From: Bacillota bacterium
GTDB taxonomy: Bacteria; Bacillota; Clostridia; Christensenellales; SZUA-584
Reading direction: 5' to 3'
Length of the DNA stretch: 64,000 nt
NCBI GenBank assembly: GCA_023436115.1
Contig: JAEZKQ010000030.1
Location: forward strand, 1-64,000
The notes under the pieces were generated by a model. It saw only the letters and a program-made list of their open reading frames with translations, was not told the origin of the DNA and searched no databases. The position numbers and the translations under genes are program-made. Of this stretch, positions 1 through 7,464 are shown piece after piece (positions within the stretch are counted from its first letter, which is position 1; the number at the start of each line of letters is the position of its first letter).

Positions 1-1
1 T

Positions 2-1321
2 AAAAACGGCTATCTGGACAGCGGCACTTTTACGGCGACGTATATTATCGGCGCAAATCACTCTCTGCCCGTCATTTCGCTTGTGACCGATCATGGCAAT
101 CTTTTCGACCCGACGACGGGTATTTATGTGCTGGGGCCCAACGCGCAGCTGATAGAAGGGCATACAGAGCATTATCAGGTCGCCAATTACTTAATCGAAG
201 GGCGCGAATCGGAGCGGCCCGCATCGTTTGAGGTTTTTGATGAGAGCGGTAAGCCGGTGTTTTCGCAGGATGTCGCCATACGTATACAAGGCGGCTTCAG
301 CCGAGACAACCAGCAAAAATCGTTCGCTATCATTGCGCGGAATGAATATGGCTCAGGTTCAATGGCGTACCCGTTCTTTGAAGAGCTGCCTTTTACGGAG
401 TACAAATCGCTTGTTTTGAGAAACGGGGGACAAGACCAGCTTTACGCTAAAATAAAGGAAGCCGTCGTTCTAAGCATGATGGGCGGCAAAACCAACTGCT
501 TAACTCAAGCCTATAAAACATATGTCGTTTATTTAAATGGCGAATACTGGGGCGTTTACTTCCTGGAAGAGAAGCGTAACGAGCATTTTGTGGCACAGCA
601 CGAGAACTTTGATAACCCTGACAGCATCAATATCTTGTCGGGCTCTGGTCTTAACTATGTTATTAACGGTACGAACGAGGGATATAAAGAGCTCTACAAT
701 TACGTCACATCACATGATATGTCGGCAAAGGAAAACTTCAATTATGTTGCCGAACGCCTTGATACTGACAGCTTTATGGATCTGATGGTGAACCAGATTT
801 ATGTGGCCAATTCGGATTACTATAATCTGCAGTTTTATCAGCTGCCCGGCGGCAAGTGGAAGCAGATATTCTATGATATGTGTTGGTCTTTCCGTGAACC
901 CACGCATGAGACGCTGGCGATACGCAGAGATCCCAATACCGGCGGCTCGACAATGTTCAACGCGCTATTAAGCTACGGCCCGTGGAGAGAAGCTTTTATA
1001 AAACGCTTCGCGCAAACGATGGAGGAGTTATATCAGACCGAGCGTTTCGTCAGTGTGATTGATGAGGTGGCGGCATCTGTGGCACCGGAAATACCTGCCG
1101 AGCGTGCAAAGTTCACAGATATCAAGTCCTCTAACTGGGAAGCTCAGGTGGAGAAAATGCGCACATTCGCCAAGGAGCGGCCCGCCAATGTGCTAAAACA
1201 GTTAAAAAGCGTTTTCGGTATTTCAGGTTCTACGCTCAGGAGCTATTTTACGCTGTCGGATGAGCAGCTCAAGACCGCGTTTAACTTATCGGACGAGCAG
1301 ATGCAAAGCATATTCGGTTAA
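2..1321 (+). CDS. cotH: CotH-family spore coat kinase-like protein (5' end outside window)
   Basis: The reading frame is open from base 2, so the gene starts upstream; about 439 residues are visible. The entry sequence LPVISLVTD...LFDPTTGIYV is the usual opening of CotH proteins, atypical protein kinases that phosphorylate spore coat proteins in Bacillus. Further family motifs are RIQGGFSR with a downstream K, LVLRNGG, YLNGEYWGVY and FYDMCW near the catalytic aspartate. Many relatives read D-x-D-W at that last place; here the second acidic residue is a cysteine. The C-terminus carries a short tandem repeat, FTLSDEQ then FNLSDEQ. The VTC and DUF4956 genes follow, a combination seen in other Firmicutes. 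A kinase role is inferred from family membership only. Confidence 0.85.
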   Translation, partial: KNGYLDSGTFTATYIIGANHSLPVISLVTDHGNLFDPTTGIYVLGPNAQLIEGHTEHYQVANYLIEGRESERPASFEVFDESGKPVFSQDVAIRIQGGFSRDNQQKSFAIIARNEYGSGSMAYPFFEELPFTEYKSLVLRNGGQDQLYAKIKEAVVLSMMGGKTNCLTQAYKTYVVYLNGEYWGVYFLEEKRNEHFVAQHENFDNPDSINILSGSGLNYVINGTNEGYKELYNYVTSHDMSAKENFNYVAERLDTDSFMDLMVNQIYVANSDYYNLQFYQLPGGKWKQIFYDMCWSFREPTHETLAIRRDPNTGGSTMFNALLSYGPWREAFIKRFAQTMEELYQTERFVSVIDEVAASVAPEIPAERAKFTDIKSSNWEAQVEKMRTFAKERPANVLKQLKSVFGISGSTLRSYFTLSDEQLKTAFNLSDEQMQSIFG

Positions 1322-1664
1322 TGTGCACATCAGATGTTGATGGAAACGACGATGAGATTATGCCATAAACTAGCAAGATGTGTGTAAAAGAGTTGTTTTT
1401 TAAAATGAGTCATGATACAATCATTCGTGGCTATTTTACATCAATTTAATACAAGTCTTACCGTTTATGACGCGTTAAACAGCGGTTCCAAGTGTGGTGT
1501 GGTGACAGATTAAGTGAAGCGCGGAGTCTATGTTTTCGCGCTTATAAAAAATGAGGGATAAGCAAAAAGAGTCTAAGCTGCTTATCACTTGTATTAGTTT
1601 TTCGGTACTGCGGGTGTGTGCCAACGCAGAACAACTCCGATACCTATGGTGCATAGAGGGAATT
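1322..1664. other. Intergenic region between cotH and the VTC gene
   Basis: This 343-base stretch has no convincing gene and no clear terminator for cotH. It holds a plausible sigma-A promoter (1393-1421) and a 7-bp inverted repeat (AAGCGCG 1517-1523, CGCGCTT 1537-1543) without a T-run. An in-frame extension of the VTC gene back to 1551 exists, but its residues look non-coding and it has no ribosome binding site. Confidence 0.5.
1393..1421 (+). promoter_or_regulatory. Possible sigma-A promoter for VTC-DUF4956
   Basis: TTGTTT (1393-1398) and TACAAT (1416-1421) are separated by 17 bases. Transcription would start near 1428, leaving a leader of over 200 bases before the VTC start codon. Confidence 0.4.
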
Positions 1665-2897
1665 ATGGCAAGAGACGAAGAGATTTTTCGCAGACTAAAA
1701 AAACAGACACCGATTGTCAAACGAAAAGATATTCAGCCTTTGTCGTCGCGTGATTTTGATCCGCGCAGAAGCGCATTGGATCTGTCGGCAGATAAACCGG
1801 CTGGTAAGCGTGTGACGGCGAAGCCTGCTGAGATCAATGTGTTTGGTACTGTAAAGCGTCCTGCTTCACAAAAAAATGTGAGTAAGCGCGGCGCCGATCT
1901 GGCAAACCGTTATAACAGCGCGAGACAGCAGCGTGCCAATGATCTTAATGTCTTTGGCAGAGAGGAAGTCGTCAAAAAACCAGAAAAAAGAGCAGCTGTT
2001 CGGGAACCGGTTAAGGAACGCACTAAAGCGAAGACCCCACGGCACGAGGCTCAGGAGCAATTGCAGCCGCCTATCATGCCCCGGCGGCCGGAGACGACCG
2101 CAAGGACCACCCCGGAGACTATCAGCTATAACCGCGGCTACCAGAATACCGGATCTATGGTACGCGTTGACCAGCACGCCATCGATTATGTGCAGGCTGA
2201 AGCCCAAAACGGGAAAATGGCTTTCCGGCACGAACTTAAATACTATATCAATTATCACGACTATGTGCTGCTTAAAAACACGATTAAGCCACTGCTTGCT
2301 ATCGATTCAAACGCAGGCAGCGACGGTCATTATCATATCCGCAGTCTCTACTTCGACGATATTTACGAGACGGCACTAGCGGAAAAGATAGCAGGCAACG
2401 ATGAGCGCCATAAATACCGTATTCGCATATACAATTACAGCGACAGCGTCATCCGGTTTGAAAAGAAGATAAAAAGAGGCCAGTTCATTACCAAAAAGAG
2501 TATCGCTCTTTCTCGTGAGGACTGTGATAGCCTGATTGCGGGGGATTGCAGTGTACTGGAAGGCAGAAGAGAGCCGCTTGCGAACGAAATATTCCTGCAA
2601 ATGAAGAACTGCTGTCTAAGGCCCCGCGTCATCGTGGATTACTGGCGTGAAGCGTATGTGTCACCATTTGAAAATGTGCGCATTACATTTGATAAGGATA
2701 TTAAGGGCGGGCTTTTAATAACAGATATTTTTAACGCCCATGCGCCCACCATGCCGATACTGGATGAAGGTATCATGGTGCTTGAAGTGAAGTTTGACCG
2801 CTATCTGCCTGCGCATATCAAGGCTGTTCTTAATAATGTGGACGGGGCGCAGAGAAGCGCGATATCAAAATATGTTTTATGCAGAAAGTTTGACTAG
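1665..2897 (+). CDS. VTC domain polyphosphate polymerase-like protein
   Basis: The chosen start is the ATG at 1665, preceded by AGAGGG at 1655-1660; the frame is open upstream to 1551 but lacks a ribosome site. The 410-residue product has a basic, proline-rich, probably disordered N-terminal 185 residues. From about residue 187 to 405 is a VTC/CYTH-superfamily tunnel domain: FRHELKYY, YRIRIYNY, FEKKIKRGQF, PRVIVDYWREAY and VLEVKFDRYLP supply the basic residues that line the tunnel. In yeast Vtc4 this fold makes polyphosphate from ATP; bacterial relatives next to CotH are annotated the same way. The DUF4956 gene begins 13 bases after the stop, so the two are probably co-transcribed. Polyphosphate synthesis here is inference. 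Confidence 0.85.
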   Translation: MARDEEIFRRLKKQTPIVKRKDIQPLSSRDFDPRRSALDLSADKPAGKRVTAKPAEINVFGTVKRPASQKNVSKRGADLANRYNSARQQRANDLNVFGREEVVKKPEKRAAVREPVKERTKAKTPRHEAQEQLQPPIMPRRPETTARTTPETISYNRGYQNTGSMVRVDQHAIDYVQAEAQNGKMAFRHELKYYINYHDYVLLKNTIKPLLAIDSNAGSDGHYHIRSLYFDDIYETALAEKIAGNDERHKYRIRIYNYSDSVIRFEKKIKRGQFITKKSIALSREDCDSLIAGDCSVLEGRREPLANEIFLQMKNCCLRPRVIVDYWREAYVSPFENVRITFDKDIKGGLLITDIFNAHAPTMPILDEGIMVLEVKFDRYLPAHIKAVLNNVDGAQRSAISKYVLCRKFD

Positions 2898-2910
2898 GAG
2901 GGTTTATTAA

Positions 2911-3582
2911 ATGGGTGATATTATCAAAAAAAGCGTATTGGATAACTTTGAAATGTCGGGGGAGCTTACTCTGACCGATGTGCTCGTGACGCTCGCTCTT
3001 GCGTTTGTACTCGGTTTGTTTATTTATTTTATTTACCGATTAATTTTTTCTGGCGTAATATTCGTTAAGTCCTTTGGCACATCTTTAATTATGCTCACGA
3101 TGGTAACCACAATGGTCATTTCGGTGGTTACATCAAATATGGCGCTGGCATTTGGCATGGTTGGTGCGTTATCCATCGTACGTTTCAGAACGGCCGTTAA
3201 AGATCCGCTGGATACCATATTCATGTTTTGGGCGATCGCTTGCGGTATCACGCTGGGAGCTCGGTTTTATACATTGGCGCTGATCGCGTCGGCTGCAATC
3301 GGTGTGTTTCTGCTCGTATGGAACCTGTTTAAAGCCAAAAAGAATTTCCCTTATATGTTTGTCATCCGCTTTGATGAAAACTGTAAAAAAGAGGTACAGG
3401 CTGTGCTTCGCAAGATGCCTCCGGGCAGGCTGAAATCCAAAATCGTCGCGGAAGGCACGATAGAGCTCACCATCGAAATGAATATCAAGGAAAGCGAAGT
3501 GGGTATGATCGACGCTTTCTCGGCTGTACCGGGTGTGCACAACGCGTCCTTGATCAGCTATAAGGGCGACGTGGTTTCTTAA
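2911..3582 (+). CDS. DUF4956 family membrane protein
   Basis: A 223-residue protein with a strong ribosome site (AGGAGGG ending at 2903). An N-terminal hydrophobic helix at about residues 28-50 is followed by several close membrane segments (about 55-80 and 100-135). The conserved DUF4956 core reads MALAFGMVGALSIVRFRTAVKDP. The last 90 residues are soluble and resemble a small ferredoxin-like domain. The gene sits directly behind the VTC gene and ends at a strong terminator. The family function is not established; genomic pairing suggests it works with the polyphosphate polymerase, perhaps as its membrane partner. Confidence 0.8.
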   Translation: MGDIIKKSVLDNFEMSGELTLTDVLVTLALAFVLGLFIYFIYRLIFSGVIFVKSFGTSLIMLTMVTTMVISVVTSNMALAFGMVGALSIVRFRTAVKDPLDTIFMFWAIACGITLGARFYTLALIASAAIGVFLLVWNLFKAKKNFPYMFVIRFDENCKKEVQAVLRKMPPGRLKSKIVAEGTIELTIEMNIKESEVGMIDAFSAVPGVHNASLISYKGDVVS

Positions 3583-3600
3583 CACGCAATATTTCTTATA

Positions 3601-3636
3601 AAATACCGCCTCTCATATAAGGGGCGGTATTTTAAT
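3601..3636 (+). terminator. Intrinsic terminator after the DUF4956 gene
   Basis: Perfect 10-bp stem AAATACCGCC (3601-3610) and GGCGGTATTT (3623-3632) with flanking A and T runs. It closes the cotH-VTC-DUF4956 module. Confidence 0.85.
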
Positions 3637-3723
3637 TAAGATACCAATACTCGGGAAAACAATGACTCTTAACTATTAAAAGTAATTCAAAGTGTTTTCA
3701 GCAATCACGAGGACGATTCGATA

Positions 3724-4077
3724 ATGATAAAAGGGATGATGGATATGTGGCTTGTTAATTTTCTAGGCGGTGGTATTTTGCTGATTTTCGGAATACTGAT
3801 CCGTGTTTTTAATTTGAGCGGCTTGATTGCAGGGTATAACACGGCATCGCCCAAACAAAAGGCTAAATACGATGAGAGAAAGCTGACACGTTTTGTGGGG
3901 CTGTGGCTGATCACTTCCTCTGCGATACTTCTGGCCGGTGGAATTTTTATCGCGCTTGATGCGGCACAATCTGCGGCTCTGCTTGTGTCATGGTTGTTGT
4001 GGTTCATGGTGATGCTTGCCGGGTTATTCTATGTTAATTTAAGCCCCAAGTTTAAATCTAAAAAACCTGAAGCATGA
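3724..4077 (+). CDS. DUF3784 family small membrane protein
   Basis: A 117-residue protein with three hydrophobic helices and the DUF3784 signature LIAGYNTAS...KAKYDERKL between helices one and two. DUF3784 proteins are small membrane proteins of unknown function, common in Firmicutes. The start is uncertain: the ATG at 3724 has GAGGA about ten bases upstream, and the ATG at 3745 has AAAAGGG nine bases upstream. It stands alone between two terminators and converges with the minus-strand gene that follows. Confidence 0.75.
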   Translation: MIKGMMDMWLVNFLGGGILLIFGILIRVFNLSGLIAGYNTASPKQKAKYDERKLTRFVGLWLITSSAILLAGGIFIALDAAQSAALLVSWLLWFMVMLAGLFYVNLSPKFKSKKPEA

Positions 4078-4146
4078 ATCATATGGATTAATTTGTTTTG
4101 CCCCGCATCCCAATAATTTCTTTTATTATTTACCTATCTTTGAATA

Positions 4147-4174
4147 AAAAAGGAGCCTAAGGCTCCTGTTTTTT
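4147..4174. terminator. Bidirectional terminator between convergent genes
   Basis: Stem GGAGCC (4152-4157), loop TAA, GGCTCC (4161-4166), with an A-run before and a T-run after, so it can stop transcription from both sides. Confidence 0.8.
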
Positions 4175-4184
4175 ATGTGGCCAG

Positions 4185-4904
4185 TTATTGCTTAGGTTCG
4201 GGGTATGACTTAGCAGATACAAGCTCCGCGTTGTAACTGAACGCTTCGTTTTGGCTGATAATGATCTGTGCTTTGGCAGCTGTCTCCCCGCCGCGAAACG
4301 CCGTGATCGTCATGAGACACTGTGAAATGGCCGAGCCGTCCTTAGTTAGGGGAGACCAATAAATGGTGTCGCCGACAGAGCAGGTATAGCTTTGGCCTCT
4401 TGGTGTCACGGTATAATCGGGCGCTTTCCATGTGACGATTTCGCCATCGCTGACTTCTATGAGTATAGTGTCTTTGTCTATCGTGCTGTCAGCGGGGATA
4501 TCAACGCGGAAAGGAAATCCGGGGATGCTGCTCATGGTGGGGGAAAATTCGTTAAGAAACATCGGTACATCTGCCTGCAGAACGGTTTCCTCCCAGTCTG
4601 CGGCGCAAGCCGTGATCGTAAAGCCGATTGACATATCCGCGAGAACGATGGGGTCGGTGGATTCGGAAACGACTGCTGCGGTTGGTGCGTCATCTGAAGC
4701 ATTGAGACCTGCAAGATCCAGCAGCGAGGGGAGACTAAGCCCCAATATGGTTATCAGCACCGCTGCGGCAATGCCGACAATCAGCCGTTTTTGTAAATTC
4801 ATTGGCGTTTTATTTTGCTCATCGCCAATGCTGATTATTCTGTCGCGCATATCGGGATTTTCGGGTGTGTGATTAACGGCATCCGAAAACTCTTCTTTTT
4901 TCAT
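4185..4904 (-). CDS. Anti-sigma-like single-pass membrane protein
   Basis: A 239-residue protein with a strong ribosome site (GAGGAGG before the ATG at 4904). The first 40 residues are charged and cytoplasmic, residues about 41-63 form one membrane helix, and about 175 residues lie outside. I recognise no domain in the outer part, which looks beta-rich. The layout, and its place immediately behind a remnant ECF sigma gene, match anti-sigma factors of the sigma/anti-sigma pair type. Because the sigma gene is broken, its partner may be gone or supplied elsewhere. The functional label is inference from layout and neighbour. Confidence 0.5.
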   Translation of the reverse strand: MKKEEFSDAVNHTPENPDMRDRIISIGDEQNKTPMNLQKRLIVGIAAAVLITILGLSLPSLLDLAGLNASDDAPTAAVVSESTDPIVLADMSIGFTITACAADWEETVLQADVPMFLNEFSPTMSSIPGFPFRVDIPADSTIDKDTILIEVSDGEIVTWKAPDYTVTPRGQSYTCSVGDTIYWSPLTKDGSAISQCLMTITAFRGGETAAKAQIIISQNEAFSYNAELVSAKSYPEPKQ

Positions 4905-4906
4905 TC

Positions 4907-5140
4907 CTATTCCTCCTCATATTCCATTTTAAGTGCCTGTCTGCTACGTTGCAAGCGTATTTTCGTTATAATCATGATGCAATCGTATATAAGCCATGCC
5001 TTTTCATGTTCGGCATCCCGAAAACGGGGACGTTTGCATATATACCGCACAAACGTATCGTGCAGCGTATCTTCGGCATCAGGCACTTTATCCAAGCATC
5101 ACACAGCACAGTTTGTAAAGCATTCGTCCATATTGGTCAT
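4907..5140 (-). pseudogene. Decayed ECF sigma factor gene
   Basis: Reading from the ATG at 5140, the frame gives a short opening like an ECF sigma factor, then a TGA stop (5099-5101). Directly after the stop the same frame continues with PDAEDTLHDTFVRYICKRP and a downstream AEHEKAWLI. These are typical of region 2 of ECF sigma factors, but much of the usual spacer is missing. The frame ends at 4907 after about 78 codons with no region 4 helix-turn-helix. An ORF using TTG at 5095 is possible but would encode only part of region 2. It is best read as a degraded sigma gene with an internal deletion, a nonsense codon and a lost 3' half. Confidence 0.65.
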
Positions 5141-5376
5141 ATTTACAGCGTAGCTGCTGCTTTTTTAATGTTGTAAAATCATATTCGCTCCTCTCAACTC
5201 TACACGTTTATCGGTTATTAAAGGTCACGTAAATAGTTGCTTTAAAAAAGAAGATGAATAAAAATGCAAACATACATTCGCGCAAATATATATTCTCTAC
5301 CATATATAGTGCGCAGTTATTTGTCGTCTACAATTTTAATTATTTTCTTGAAACAAAGTGAATTTTCAAGAAGGAA

Positions 5377-5406
5377 TTATGATTTCGACAACGAATAGAC
5401 TATAGT
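5377..5406 (+). promoter_or_regulatory. Weak candidate promoter of the dcw cluster
   Basis: TTATGA (5377-5382) and TATAGT (5401-5406) are 18 bases apart. The -35 element is poor. Its position immediately before the MraZ boxes is what makes it plausible. Confidence 0.3.
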
Positions 5407-5408
5407 AA

Positions 5409-5434
5409 GTGGGGAAAAGTGGGTAAGAATGGTG
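5409..5434 (+). promoter_or_regulatory. MraZ operator (three boxes at 10-bp spacing)
   Basis: TGGG at 5410, TGGG at 5420 and TGGT at 5430 lie exactly ten bases apart. This matches the TGGGN repeats spaced by one helical turn that MraZ binds upstream of its own operon in several bacteria. A further TGGT occurs out of register at 5451. It implies autoregulation of the downstream cluster by MraZ. Confidence 0.65.
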
Positions 5435-5546
5435 AGCTAAACTTGAGAAGTGGTGAAAAGTAGAGCGCCAGCCCAGGTTTCCTGTAAGCAAAGCAGCACC
5501 GGTAAAACGTATAAAAATACCGGAAATGCTGCCGGGGGAGCAGGCA

Positions 5547-5990
5547 GTGAGAGGTTCGCTGATTGGCACATACGTTCATAGCGTTGATGAAAAAGGCCGT
5601 CTCGCGGTACCTTCCAAGCTGCGAATCGAGCTTGGAGATCCGTTTTATATCACCTGCCTGAATTCTGACTGCATGGTGGTTTATTCCGAAGAGGAGTGGC
5701 AGAAGTTTGCGGACAAACTCAATGCCATACCGCAGACCGATCAAAAGGCACAGCGTTATGTGCGCATGATATTCTCCAGCGCATGCAAGTGTGAGCCCGA
5801 TAAACAGGGGCGTGTGTTGCTCCCGCAGATACTGCGTGATAAAGTGGGCATCGATAAAGAGATCGTCATGATCGGCGCATCGTATCGTGCTGAGATTTGG
5901 GCGAAAGAAAAATGGCAGGCGTTCCTTGATGAAGTGCCCGCCGATGAAGACGACAACAACATGGCCGGACTTGCGGCTTACGGTATATAA
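5547..5990 (+). CDS. mraZ: Transcriptional regulator MraZ
   Basis: The GTG at 5547 is chosen because GGGGGAG lies six bases upstream; the upstream in-frame ATG at 5526 has none. The 147-residue product has the two SpoVT/AbrB-like halves typical of MraZ: HSVDEKGRLAVPSKLR near the start, and CEPDKQGRVLLPQILR in the second half. MraZ is a ring-forming DNA-binding protein that controls the division and cell-wall cluster, of which it is the first gene. Its predicted boxes lie about 120-135 bases upstream. rsmH follows two bases after the stop. Confidence 0.95.
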   Translation: MRGSLIGTYVHSVDEKGRLAVPSKLRIELGDPFYITCLNSDCMVVYSEEEWQKFADKLNAIPQTDQKAQRYVRMIFSSACKCEPDKQGRVLLPQILRDKVGIDKEIVMIGASYRAEIWAKEKWQAFLDEVPADEDDNNMAGLAAYGI

Positions 5991-5992
5991 AT

Positions 5993-6925
5993 ATGGCTCA
6001 TACAACGGTGCTTTTGGATGAAACTGTAGAAGCCTTAAACCTTCACCCCGGCATGACGGTGGTAGACGGGACATTGGGCGGCGGCGGCCATTCGGAAGCG
6101 ATATTGGGAAAGATCATGCCGGGCGGCCGGCTGGTCGGCATCGACAAGGACACCTATGCGCTGGGTGTGGCCAAAGAGCGGCTCAGTGAATATGGCAGCG
6201 GGACGGTTTTCGTCCATGATGATTTTCGTCATATCAAAGACATACTCGGTATGCTTGATATAAATGGGATAGACGGAGCGGTACTCGATCTGGGGGTCTC
6301 ATCGTTCCAGCTTGACCAATGTAACAGGGGGTTCTCATATAATTTAGATTCAAGGCTTGACATGCGCATGAACAGAGAAGATAAAACATGCGCCGCGGAT
6401 GTCTTAAACAGCTATTCGCAGCAGGACCTTGAACGAATACTTCGGGATTATGGTGAAGAAAGATGGGCCGCCAGGATTGCTGAGTTTATTGTGAGGGAAC
6501 GCAGCGTCCGGCCCATTGAGACCACCGGCCATCTCGTGGAGGTCATTAAAAAGGCGGTTCCGAGCGGCGCACGCAAGGACGGGCCGCATCCCGCACGCCG
6601 AACATTTCAGGCGCTGCGGATCGAGGTCAACTCAGAGCTGGATGCTGTCAAAAATGCGCTGCTCCATTTCGTCGAAGCACTTAACCCCGGCGCTCGGATA
6701 GCCGTCATCACCTTTCACTCCCTGGAGGATCGAATCGTCAAACAAGAATTCAAGCGCTTTGAAAGTCCGTGTGAATGTCCGAAAGAGTTTCCGGTGTGTG
6801 TCTGCGGTAAAGTGCCCATGGGCAAGGTCGTCACAAGAAAACCAATATTGCCGTCAGCACAGGAGATTGAAGAAAATAATCGGTCAAGAAGCGCAAAATT
6901 GCGGGTCTTTGAAGCAAGGCGCTAA
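5993..6925 (+). CDS. rsmH: 16S rRNA (cytosine-1402-N4)-methyltransferase
   Basis: A 310-residue protein (formerly MraW) that methylates N4 of C1402 in the 16S rRNA decoding centre using S-adenosylmethionine. The SAM-binding loop DGTLGGGGHS is at about residues 26-35, LDLGVSSFQLD follows, and the late motif VITFHSLEDRIVK is present. Length and order are normal for the family. It starts two bases after mraZ, so the two are translationally linked. Confidence 0.96.
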   Translation: MAHTTVLLDETVEALNLHPGMTVVDGTLGGGGHSEAILGKIMPGGRLVGIDKDTYALGVAKERLSEYGSGTVFVHDDFRHIKDILGMLDINGIDGAVLDLGVSSFQLDQCNRGFSYNLDSRLDMRMNREDKTCAADVLNSYSQQDLERILRDYGEERWAARIAEFIVRERSVRPIETTGHLVEVIKKAVPSGARKDGPHPARRTFQALRIEVNSELDAVKNALLHFVEALNPGARIAVITFHSLEDRIVKQEFKRFESPCECPKEFPVCVCGKVPMGKVVTRKPILPSAQEIEENNRSRSAKLRVFEARR

Positions 6926-6939
6926 AGGGAGTCAATGAA

Positions 6940-7464
6940 ATGCAGGCAACACAAAGAAAATATGAATATGATACAACTTCATATCCTGCACAAAAAAGAG
7001 TAGTCAAGATGCAGGGGAACGTCGCATATATTAGTACAGATCCTGTGAGGCCAAGGCCTAAAGCACAGCCGCATACACAAACAAAGCCGATTCAAAGAAC
7101 GCAAGTAAAGCCGCAGGCGCCAAGCCGCCCGCAGCAGAAAAATGCGCCCAGAGCGAAAGCGGCGGCTGTGGCAAAGGCAAATGCTCATTCGAGACGTGGT
7201 CTGATTTCTACACTTTTTGTTCTGTTTGTTGCCTTTTGTGCATTGTCATTGCTCATATCCCGTTATGCCGTCGTTTGCGCAATAGGCGGCGAAAACAACA
7301 AGATCGAGCAGAACATTGCGGCTGTAGAAAAAAAGATCGAGGACATCAAGGTGGATATGGAACTGCGCGACAACATCGAGTATCTGCAGTCCACCGCAGA
7401 ACAAACGCTCGACATGGCTTACCCCACTCAGGATCAAAAGATTACGATTAATATGAGCGGCTAA
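6940..7464 (+). CDS. ftsL: FtsL-like septum formation protein
   Basis: A 174-residue single-pass membrane protein. It has a long basic cytoplasmic N-terminus rich in Q, P, K and R, a membrane helix at about residues 86-108, then a coiled coil (KIEQNIAAVEKKIEDIKVDM) outside the cell. This is the layout of FtsL/DivIC proteins, which bridge DivIB and the septal transpeptidase. Position between rsmH and the PBP gene is the classical ftsL slot. The stop overlaps the next start by one base. Sequence conservation in this family is low, so the assignment rests on layout and synteny. Confidence 0.8.
   Translation: MQATQRKYEYDTTSYPAQKRVVKMQGNVAYISTDPVRPRPKAQPHTQTKPIQRTQVKPQAPSRPQQKNAPRAKAAAVAKANAHSRRGLISTLFVLFVAFCALSLLISRYAVVCAIGGENNKIEQNIAAVEKKIEDIKVDMELRDNIEYLQSTAEQTLDMAYPTQDQKITINMSG

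Larger units (their letters stand above)
5141..5546. other. Intergenic and regulatory region upstream of mraZ
   Basis: About 400 AT-rich bases without a credible gene. It separates the minus-strand sigma remnant from the plus-strand dcw cluster. The only clear signals are the MraZ boxes near 5410-5433 and a weak promoter candidate in front of them. An ATG at 5526 extends mraZ in frame but lacks a ribosome site. Confidence 0.5.

Noticed and set aside
5400..6074. 224-codon minus-strand frame over the mraZ region
   Set aside because: It covers the MraZ boxes and mraZ itself; its product has no recognisable domain.
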